NCBI GenBank assembly: GCA_050251555.1
Contig: JBFWMN010000019.1
Coordinates: 1 to 28,438 of the forward strand
From: UBA2137 sp050251555
GTDB taxonomy: Bacteria; Pseudomonadota; Alphaproteobacteria; Micavibrionales; Micavibrionaceae
Length of the DNA stretch: 28,438 bases
Direction: 5' to 3'
Shown here: one piece after another, positions 14,628 to 21,613 of the stretch
Numbering within the stretch: the first letter of the stretch is position 1
Layout: each line of letters starts with the position of its first letter
The notes under the pieces: model-generated
What the model was told of the DNA's origin: nothing
What the model saw: only the letters and a program-made list of their open reading frames with translations
Databases searched by the model: none
Translations under genes and position numbers: made by a program

Positions 14628-16163
14628 ATGAAAACACTTCGCCTTGTCTTGGGTGACCAGCTCACACATACGCTTGCCTCTTTAGAAGATGCCTCACCAT
14701 CTGAGGACGTCATTTTGATATGCGAGGTAATGGCAGAAGCCACCTACGTCAAGCATCACAAAAAGAAGATCGCCTTTCTGTTTTCAGCCATGCGCCACTT
14801 TGCCAAAGAGCTGGAGGACAAAGGCTTTAAAGTCCGCTATGTCCGCCTCGATGACCCGCAAAATGGGGGATCATTTCGGAGTGAAGTCGAACGCGCCGTC
14901 AAGGATGTACAACCCGACCAGATCTGCCTGACCTTTCCTGGGGAATATCGCGTTCTTGAGGAGATGAAAACATGGCAGACGGATTTTGGTATTCCTGTCG
15001 AAATACGCGAAGACACGCGCTTTTTATGTTCCCCCAACGCGTTTGCGAAATGGGCGGCTGGGCGAAAATCCTTACGCATGGAGTTTTTCTACCGCGAAAT
15101 GCGTAAAAAATACGATCTTCTGATGAACGGGCCGGACCCTGTCGGCGGCGCGTGGAATTATGATCAGGACAATAGAAAACCTGCCGAAGACGATCTGGAT
15201 ATCCCTGCTCCCTACCGCGCCCAAACTGATGAAATCACGGAAAATGTGCTGACGCTGGTCGCTGAAAAGTTTGACGACCATTTCGGCGATCTTGAGCCCT
15301 TTTATTTCGCCGTAACACGCGATCAGGCATTGTACGCACTGGATAAATTCATTGCCGAACGCCTTGCCAATTTCGGGGATTATCAAGATGCGATGGTGGA
15401 AGGCAAAGCGTGGATGTTTCATTCACATTTGAGCTTTTACATCAATTGCGGTCTGTTACTTCCCCTTGAAGTCGTCAAAAAAGCGGAAGAGGCTTATGAA
15501 CGAGGCGACGCGCCTTTAAATGCCGTTGAAGGCTTTATCCGTCAGATTATCGGCTGGCGCGAATATATGCGCGGCATTTACTGGCTGAAAATGCCGGATT
15601 ATGAGCGCGAGAACTTCTTGAGCGCCAAACGTGATCTGCCTTGGCTTTACTGGGGCGGACAAACACGCATGAATTGTTTGAAACAATGCGTGAAGGAAAC
15701 AAAAGAAAACGCCTATGCCCATCATATCCAACGCCTGATGGTATTGGGCAACTTCGCGCTTATTGCAGGGCTTGACCCAGATCAGGTCAATGACTGGTAT
15801 ATGGTGGTTTATGCCGATGCCTACCAGTGGGTTGAGTTGCCAAACGTCACGGGCATGATCCTTTTTGCCGATGGCGGATTACTCGGCTCCAAACCCTATG
15901 CGGCAAGCGGTGCTTACATCAATCGCATGTCGGATTACTGCAAAAACTGCTCTTATCAGGTTTCGAAAAAGAACGGGCCGAAAGCCTGCCCCTTTAATTA
16001 TCTTTATTGGGATTTTCTCTCACGCAATGCGGATAAACTTCAAGGCAACCCGCGCCTGTCCATGGTCTATAATTCGTGGCGCAAAATGGATGATGAAAAA
16101 AAGCAAGCCGTGCGCGATGACACGGAGCGTTTTTTCAAAGCGCTTGAAAAGGGTGAAGCCTGA
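14628..16163 (+). CDS. phrB: Iron-sulfur (6-4) photolyase, PhrB type (cryptochrome/photolyase family)
   Basis: This 511-residue flavoprotein belongs to the FeS bacterial cryptochrome/photolyase class (DPRP), which repairs (6-4) photoproducts with light. The four [4Fe-4S] cysteines are present at C350, C438, C441 and C454. The catalytic His pair is H365-H366 in AHHIQRLMV. By recollection, this is the same numbering as Agrobacterium PhrB. An N-terminal Rossmann-like antenna domain (KTLRLVLGDQLTH onward) precedes the all-helical FAD domain with NVTGMILFADGGLLGSKPYA. The ATG has AGGT upstream and lies 1 nt after lysR. The stop codon directly abuts that of the convergent DUF2177 gene. It heads a set of genes that in other proteobacteria accompany photo-oxidative stress responses. 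Confidence 0.93.
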   Translation: MKTLRLVLGDQLTHTLASLEDASPSEDVILICEVMAEATYVKHHKKKIAFLFSAMRHFAKELEDKGFKVRYVRLDDPQNGGSFRSEVERAVKDVQPDQICLTFPGEYRVLEEMKTWQTDFGIPVEIREDTRFLCSPNAFAKWAAGRKSLRMEFFYREMRKKYDLLMNGPDPVGGAWNYDQDNRKPAEDDLDIPAPYRAQTDEITENVLTLVAEKFDDHFGDLEPFYFAVTRDQALYALDKFIAERLANFGDYQDAMVEGKAWMFHSHLSFYINCGLLLPLEVVKKAEEAYERGDAPLNAVEGFIRQIIGWREYMRGIYWLKMPDYERENFLSAKRDLPWLYWGGQTRMNCLKQCVKETKENAYAHHIQRLMVLGNFALIAGLDPDQVNDWYMVVYADAYQWVELPNVTGMILFADGGLLGSKPYAASGAYINRMSDYCKNCSYQVSKKNGPKACPFNYLYWDFLSRNADKLQGNPRLSMVYNSWRKMDDEKKQAVRDDTERFFKALEKGEA

Positions 16164-16574
16164 TTACAAGAGCTTGTCGGCGATCATTTTTGTGAGTTGA
16201 TATCCTGCGACACTGGAGACGCCCGAGATCACCCCGCCCCAAATGATATCGACAATCGTCACCGAAACAGGCCAGTTTTTGAGCGTTGCCAAATTGGTCA
16301 GATCATATGTCGCATAGGTGAACAGACCAAAGAGCGCGCCGTATATGAGGGCGGTTTTTAATGAGTTGGCATCGAGTGCGGGCTTCACCGCAAAAAAGAC
16401 AAGACCGATGACGAAGAAGAGATAAAAGCCCCCTGCGACCAGCATATCGGGACTGTCTTTAATCAAGCCCTCAAGTTTTGTGAAATAAAAGGATTTGGCG
16501 ACAACGCCCAGCCAGACCATATCGATGGCAAAAAACACGATGGCTGTTGTGACGTAAGCTATCAGACTGATCAT
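16164..16574 (-). CDS. DUF2177 family membrane protein
   Basis: This 136-residue inner-membrane protein has four predicted spans (about 4-26, 43-63, 71-92 and 105-126). It carries the family features DMVWLGVVAKSFY near the N-terminus and IYGALFGLFTYATYDLTNLATLKNWP in the middle. DUF2177 has no established function but is often found with photolyase, DUF1365 and cyclopropane-synthase-like genes, as here. AAAGGA precedes the ATG. It is transcribed toward the photolyase, with directly adjoining stop codons, and diverges from the FAD oxidoreductase gene across 108 nt. Confidence 0.9.
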   Translation of the reverse strand: MISLIAYVTTAIVFFAIDMVWLGVVAKSFYFTKLEGLIKDSPDMLVAGGFYLFFVIGLVFFAVKPALDANSLKTALIYGALFGLFTYATYDLTNLATLKNWPVSVTIVDIIWGGVISGVSSVAGYQLTKMIADKLL

Positions 16575-16616
16575 TATTTTATCCTTTTCCTGTTTTTCTA
16601 CGGAAATGAATTTAGA

Positions 16617-16642
16617 GCAGTATTGTCTTTCAGCAAGACTGC
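16617..16642. repeat. Imperfect inverted repeat between DUF2177 and the FAD oxidoreductase
   Basis: GCAGT, one mismatch and TTG are mirrored by CAA, one mismatch and ACTGC around an 8-nt centre. The dyad lies in the divergent promoter region, about 40 nt upstream of the FAD oxidoreductase start, and could be an operator. Confidence 0.35.
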
Positions 16643-16682
16643 TTTAATCTCTACCAACACGAATAACAGAGAGGGATGTTTC

Positions 16683-17939
16683 TTGAAAAAAGAGAGACTT
16701 GCGATTATTGGAAGCGGAATATCGGGACTGTCCGCAGCCTGCATCTTTCAGGATCGTTATGATGTCACCCTGTTTGAAAAAGAAGACCGCTTAGGGGGGC
16801 ATGCCCGTACCATCACGATTGATGACGGGACGAGCCCATTTCCCGTTGATACCGGCTTTATTGTTTATAACGAGCGCAACTATCCGCATCTCACAAAATT
16901 CTTCGCGCATTACAATGTCGAAACCGAAGACAGTTCGATGTCCTTCGGCGTGGATATGCGAAATTTAGGCTTAAGTTACGCAAGTACCTCCGTTGCCATT
17001 CCCTCGAAGAACTGGCTGAAGCGCGATTACTGGATCATGCTGAAAGATATTTTGCGTTTTAATAAGGTCGGCAAAGCCTATCTGAACGCGCCCACCGATC
17101 TGACGCTTGGCGCCTTTCTCAAAAAAGAAGGGTTCAGCGCATGGTTTTGCAATTACTATCTGCGTCCGATGGGGGCTGCGATCTGGTCATGCCCTTTAAA
17201 GACGATTGACGCCTATCCTGCCGCGACATTCTTACGGTTCTTCGACAATCACGGTCTTCTGACCGTTTTTGATCAGCCCGATTGGCGCACAGTTAAGGGC
17301 GGCAGCCGCCAGTATATTGAGAAGATCCTCTCTCATCTCAACATCGCACTCCGATTAAACTCGGCTATTCAAACCGTCTCACGTGAGGGCACATCCGTTA
17401 TCGTCACCGACACACAAGGTCAGGGCGAAGAATTCGATCTCGTCATTTTTGCAACCCATGCCGACCAAACCGTCCGCATTCTGGACCAGATGGATGAGAC
17501 TGAAACGGAAATTCTGTCGGGGTTTCGCTTTCAGCCCAATCGGGTCGTTGTGCATGGTGATACGTCACTCATGCCCAAAACCAAGCGGGATTGGGCAAGC
17601 TGGGTGTATCTCTCCGAAGCGGGTGAGGATGATAAGGAGGATGTTTCGCTGTCCTACTGGATGAACAATCTGCAAACTCTGGCAACGACCAAGCCCGTGA
17701 TCGTGACCCTCAACCCGTCGCGCCTGCCTGATGATACACTCATCTATGACACGCATGATTTTGCCCATCCCGTCTTTACTACGGAAGCTATTGAGGCCCA
17801 GAAACGATTAAATGAGATACAGGGTCGCGGCGGCATCTATCATGCGGGTGCCTGGACACGATACGGCTTTCACGAAGACGGTATCTTAAGCGCGGTGCGC
17901 ATTGCTGAAAAACTGGGAGTCACGCCGCCATGGATGTAG
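16683..17939 (+). CDS. FAD-dependent amine-oxidase-like oxidoreductase (COG2907 type)
   Basis: This protein of 418 residues has an N-terminal dinucleotide-binding motif GSGISG (G10, G12, G15), with EKEDRLGGHART just after it, as in amine oxidases and phytoene-desaturase relatives. The motif VDTGFIVYNERNYPHL and the C-terminal GGIYHAGAWTRYGFHEDG mark the COG2907-like family. No in-frame ATG is well placed; the TTG at 16683 has GAGGG at 7-nt spacing and gives the expected N-terminus. Its end overlaps the DUF1365 start by 10 nt. In related clusters this protein occurs with the DUF1365 and methyltransferase proteins and is thought to act on membrane fatty acids; the reaction here is inferred, not known. 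Confidence 0.88.
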   Translation: MKKERLAIIGSGISGLSAACIFQDRYDVTLFEKEDRLGGHARTITIDDGTSPFPVDTGFIVYNERNYPHLTKFFAHYNVETEDSSMSFGVDMRNLGLSYASTSVAIPSKNWLKRDYWIMLKDILRFNKVGKAYLNAPTDLTLGAFLKKEGFSAWFCNYYLRPMGAAIWSCPLKTIDAYPAATFLRFFDNHGLLTVFDQPDWRTVKGGSRQYIEKILSHLNIALRLNSAIQTVSREGTSVIVTDTQGQGEEFDLVIFATHADQTVRILDQMDETETEILSGFRFQPNRVVVHGDTSLMPKTKRDWASWVYLSEAGEDDKEDVSLSYWMNNLQTLATTKPVIVTLNPSRLPDDTLIYDTHDFAHPVFTTEAIEAQKRLNEIQGRGGIYHAGAWTRYGFHEDGILSAVRIAEKLGVTPPWM

Positions 17940-18742
17940 TGACGCCGCAATTCCTCTTTGGCGACGTGATGCATCAGCGGCTTTTTCCCAAAAAGCACGG
18001 CTTTTCCTATCAACATTACAATCTGGCTGTCCCGCTCTCCGCACTTGCGCAGCCTGAGGCATTGCTGCCTGTCCGTACGGAGACAAAAGGCGTCATTTCT
18101 TTTTACAGGCGCGATCACGGTGATCGTCAGGGCGGTGATCTGAAAAAGTGGCTTGAAAGCCTTTTCAAAGAGCATGATGTGCCTTTTACGCCCGCACATA
18201 TTGTCCTCGTCACCATGCCGCGCATTTTCGGCTATGTTTTTAATCCTGTTAGCTTCTGGCTCTGTTTTGATGAGGCGAAAGCTTTAAAAGCGGTTGCTTG
18301 CGAGGTGAATAATACGTTCGGTCAGACCCATACCTATTTATGTTACAAAGACGATCTGAGCGCCCTTTCAGGTCAGGATGTACTGACGGGTCAAAAATGC
18401 TTTCACGTCTCGCCTTTCTTAAAACGCGAAGGCCATTATGAGTTTCGTTTTTCCGTCAAAGACAACCACCTTGCCATTCTGATCGACTATTTTGACGGCG
18501 AGGGACGCAAGGAGCTTGTGACTTCCATCAAGGGTGATTTGACACCCATAGATACCTCCTCATACCGGAAAGCCCTATGGGGATATCCGCTGATCACATT
18601 TCTCGTCATCTGGCGAATTCATTTTCACGCTCTAAAACTTTTTATCAAAGGTATGCGTTACATACCCAAACCACAGCAGTTGAGTGTTTTCTCAACCACT
18701 GTCAAAAAAAGATCCGTCACGCAAGAAGGGGAACAACGATGA
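17930..18742 (+). CDS. DUF1365 domain-containing protein
   Basis: This 270-residue protein carries the DUF1365 signature MPRIFGYVFNPVSFWLCFD followed by EVNNTFGQTHTYLC, and a basic hydrophobic C-terminal part that may contact the membrane. Its biochemical activity is not established. It overlaps the FAD oxidoreductase by 10 nt and the methyltransferase by 4 nt (ATGA), so the four genes from 16683 to 20662 look like one translationally coupled operon. The conserved pairing with a cyclopropane-synthase-like enzyme suggests a role in lipid modification, by inference. Confidence 0.9.
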   Translation: MDVVTPQFLFGDVMHQRLFPKKHGFSYQHYNLAVPLSALAQPEALLPVRTETKGVISFYRRDHGDRQGGDLKKWLESLFKEHDVPFTPAHIVLVTMPRIFGYVFNPVSFWLCFDEAKALKAVACEVNNTFGQTHTYLCYKDDLSALSGQDVLTGQKCFHVSPFLKREGHYEFRFSVKDNHLAILIDYFDGEGRKELVTSIKGDLTPIDTSSYRKALWGYPLITFLVIWRIHFHALKLFIKGMRYIPKPQQLSVFSTTVKKRSVTQEGEQR

Positions 18743-19905
18743 GTTTGCATGCACAATTTTCGACCGAGAGATTTTTGAAGAAACTGGATCATCTGGATAC
18801 AGGCACGATCCACCTCATTCTTCCTAACGGTAAAGAATATGATTTCGGCGGGCGTGATGCGGGTCCTGAAGCTACTCTCACCCTTCATGACTGGCGCGTG
18901 TTGCCGCGCATGCTGGTCAAAGGCGATATCGGTTTTGCCGCCGATTACCGTGACGGCAAATGGGAAACCGATAATTTACAAGCACTTCTTGAAATCGGGC
19001 TTTTGAACCAGCGCTCGCTTGAACAATTGATCATGGGCAAAATGCTGACCCGTCTGGCATCGCGCTTTACCTATCTCTTCCGAAAAAATTCGCTTCAGGG
19101 CAGCCGCGAAAATATTCAGGCGCATTATGATTTGGGCAATGATTTTTACGCGCTCTGGCTGGATGAGAGCATGACCTATTCCTCAGCCCTCTATGCGACC
19201 CCCGAGGATCATCTGCGCCTTGCCCAATCGCAAAAATATAACCGCATTATCGACCGTCTGAATGGCGAGAGCGGGCACTTGCTGGAGATCGGATGCGGCT
19301 GGGGCGGTTTCGCCGAGGAAGCCGCAGGACGCGGTGATTTTGCCATCAAGGGCATTACCTTGTCGGATGAACAAAAAGCCTATGCCGAAAAACGCCTTGG
19401 GACAAAAGCCCATATCGCCTTGGAAGATTATCGCCATCAACAAGGCACCTTCGACCATATTGTCTCTATCGAGATGTTCGAAGCGGTGGGCGAGACGTAC
19501 TGGCCCGTTTATTTCGGACAGGTCGGTCGATTGCTCAAACGTGGTGGCAAGGCCGTCATTCAGACTATTACGATTGCCGAGGAATATTTTGAAAATTACC
19601 GCCGCAGCGGTGACTTCATCCGCCACTTTATCTTCCCGGGCGGAATGTTACCGAGCGTGGAGCGTTTTGACAGAGAAGCCGAACGCTCGGGCTTAAAGGC
19701 CCATGAGCATTATTTCTTCGGCAATGATTATGCCCGCACGCTTGAAACATGGCGCACCAATTTCATGGGCAAGGCGGAACAGGTCAAAGCCATGGGGTTT
19801 GACGAACCATTCATCCGCATGTGGGAATTTTATTTGGCAGCTTGCGCGGCAGGTTTCAAAACAGGGCGCATCAATGTCATGCAGGTGGGGTTACAACATG
19901 ACTGA
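18739..19905 (+). CDS. Cyclopropane-fatty-acyl-phospholipid synthase-like SAM methyltransferase
   Basis: This 388-residue protein belongs to the Cfa family, which methylates unsaturated chains of membrane phospholipids. The N-terminal lipid-binding part (about 1-115) leads to QAHYDLGNDFYALWLDESM, the SAM motif LLEIGCGWGGFAEEAA (about 181-196) and SIEMFEAVG. Compared with E. coli Cfa, the bicarbonate-site residues E239 and Y317 are kept (E248, Y331), but C139 is replaced by S149 and H266 by Q275. It may therefore make a product other than a cyclopropane ring, for example a methylated or furan-fatty-acid precursor; this is inference. The start at 18739 has AAGGGG and overlaps the DUF1365 stop as ATGA. 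Confidence 0.88.
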   Translation: MSLHAQFSTERFLKKLDHLDTGTIHLILPNGKEYDFGGRDAGPEATLTLHDWRVLPRMLVKGDIGFAADYRDGKWETDNLQALLEIGLLNQRSLEQLIMGKMLTRLASRFTYLFRKNSLQGSRENIQAHYDLGNDFYALWLDESMTYSSALYATPEDHLRLAQSQKYNRIIDRLNGESGHLLEIGCGWGGFAEEAAGRGDFAIKGITLSDEQKAYAEKRLGTKAHIALEDYRHQQGTFDHIVSIEMFEAVGETYWPVYFGQVGRLLKRGGKAVIQTITIAEEYFENYRRSGDFIRHFIFPGGMLPSVERFDREAERSGLKAHEHYFFGNDYARTLETWRTNFMGKAEQVKAMGFDEPFIRMWEFYLAACAAGFKTGRINVMQVGLQHD

Positions 19906-20662
19906 GCCTTATCTCAATCAAACCGTCTGGATTATCGGTGCAAGCTCGGGGATCGGTAAAGCCCTTGCATATGAGCTTCATGAGCGCGGCGCACGCCTGA
20001 TTTTATCGGCCCGCTCCAAAGACAAGCTTGATGAATTGGCGGGGTCTTTGAACCGTAACCATATCGTTTTGCCCTTGGATGTCGCAAAAGAGGATGCGTT
20101 TGAAAAAGCCTTTCGGACACTTCAAAAGGCCGACACACTTCCTGACCGCATGGTGACCTTGGCGGCGATTTATGAACCCGGACCCGTTGACGGCATGGAT
20201 TTGAAAAAAGCGTCGAGACTTATCGATATCAATTTGAAGGGCACGTTGTCTTTCGTGCAAACAGCGCTCGAGATTGCTAGGACAAGGAGGGCTTACACGC
20301 AGATTGCGGTATGCGGCAGTGTGGCTGGTTATAGCGGGTTACCGAACGGACAACCCTATAGTGCCACCAAAGCCGCCGTCATGAATTTTGCCGAGAGTTT
20401 GCGTGCCGAATGTCAAAGTGACCATATTGATATACGCCTGATTTCACCTGGTTTTGTCGATACGCCGATGACAAAGAAGAATGATTTTTCGATGCCGATG
20501 ATGGTCACCCCCCAAGAGGCCGCCGCCAGCATTGCCGATGGCCTTGCCGCAAGCGTTTTTGAAATTCACTTCCCCAAACGCTTTACGTTTTTGGTGAAAT
20601 TCATGCGTATCTTGCCTTACGGACTGTTCTTTCCGCTCATGAAAAAGGCGATGACGCGTTAA
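19898..20662 (+). CDS. SDR family NAD(P)-dependent oxidoreductase
   Basis: This 254-residue classical short-chain dehydrogenase has the cofactor motif GASSGIG (14-20) and the catalytic S141, Y154 and K158 (PYSATKAA). The usual NAG motif reads LAAIYEP. A hydrophobic C-terminal tail (FLVKFMRILPYGLFFPLM) may attach it to the membrane. The ATG at 19898 has GGGG upstream and overlaps the methyltransferase gene by 8 nt. It ends the coupled operon. An oxidation or reduction step on a lipid substrate is plausible from context, but the substrate is unknown. Confidence 0.9.
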   Translation: MTEPYLNQTVWIIGASSGIGKALAYELHERGARLILSARSKDKLDELAGSLNRNHIVLPLDVAKEDAFEKAFRTLQKADTLPDRMVTLAAIYEPGPVDGMDLKKASRLIDINLKGTLSFVQTALEIARTRRAYTQIAVCGSVAGYSGLPNGQPYSATKAAVMNFAESLRAECQSDHIDIRLISPGFVDTPMTKKNDFSMPMMVTPQEAAASIADGLAASVFEIHFPKRFTFLVKFMRILPYGLFFPLMKKAMTR

Positions 20663-20746
20663 CAGCGGAATTTTGCAAAAAATCATTAACCTTTCTTTGC
20701 CATAATGGCCCGTTAGTGTGCCGTATCGGTCAAAAAAAGGGATGAG

Positions 20747-21613
20747 ATGCAGCCAAATATTCAGATTGGGCAAATAAACGGCTTCAGCGAAGATGCTGAT
20801 GGTGCGATCTCTATGAAATCGTACCAGCAAGATACGATTATCGCAGGTATTTCACAGCACCATATTGATAGCCCGCAACGTGTACTCGACATGCTGCTTG
20901 AAGTCCAAAACGGCCTGACACAAGACTGGGGCACATACGAGATTGATTTTCATGTCACAGCCTCGGTCAACTCCATTCATTCAAACGGGGATGGTCACAT
21001 TTCCATTGTCAACGGAACCGCAGGCGATTCCGTAACGCACGTTCTTCTGGTTAACCGCAATACGGACACAGTTGAAATTGTTTCGGAAGGTGCCAAAAAC
21101 GGTTTATGGCTGGGCGCATTTATAGAGAACGAGACCTTGCAATCCGTCGAGGAAGCCACAAACATATGGGACGTTACACTTCATGAAGGGCAAGAGTTAC
21201 ATGTCATCTCCATGAGTGATGGCATACCTTTCCAACGAAACCCGATGACTATTGTTGATACGCCGGATTGTTTGCTTTTGGAAAGCGTCAAAGATTACTT
21301 GCTTGAAACGCCTTACAACGAGGTCGATTTAACGCGGTATCTCATCAACTATGCCGAAGCCTTCAAGACGAAAGACAACGCCTCCGTTGCCACACAATCT
21401 TTTACAAAGGACAGTCCTGCCGGAAATTCCATTATCGGTGTTTTTGACGCCACCGACGGAACAGATGATGACATGGCTTCCTTCCGTACCAAGCTGGACA
21501 CCATTTTAAACAGTGAGCGATATAGCGGCCCGATCGAAAAAATTCAGCCATGCAACACTTCGGGATCTGCAGGACGTTATCCCTCTCCCGCCTTCAGCCT
21601 GAATTTTTTCTAA
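20747..21613 (+). CDS. Hypothetical protein with faint PP2C-phosphatase-like features
   Basis: I do not firmly recognise this 288-residue soluble protein. Some spacings recall a degenerate PP2C (PPM) phosphatase: FSEDADG near the N-terminus, then IIAGISQ where PP2C has an aspartate-glycine pair, NGTAGDSVTHVLLVNR resembling the GDS strand, HVISMSDGI resembling the SDG motif, and a late FDATDGTDDD. The first metal-binding aspartates are not convincing, so it may be inactive or unrelated. AAGGGATGAG precedes the ATG. It stands alone, 84 nt after the SDR gene, and its stop codon overlaps the czcA stop codon from the other strand by 3 nt. Confidence 0.75.
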   Translation: MQPNIQIGQINGFSEDADGAISMKSYQQDTIIAGISQHHIDSPQRVLDMLLEVQNGLTQDWGTYEIDFHVTASVNSIHSNGDGHISIVNGTAGDSVTHVLLVNRNTDTVEIVSEGAKNGLWLGAFIENETLQSVEEATNIWDVTLHEGQELHVISMSDGIPFQRNPMTIVDTPDCLLLESVKDYLLETPYNEVDLTRYLINYAEAFKTKDNASVATQSFTKDSPAGNSIIGVFDATDGTDDDMASFRTKLDTILNSERYSGPIEKIQPCNTSGSAGRYPSPAFSLNFF

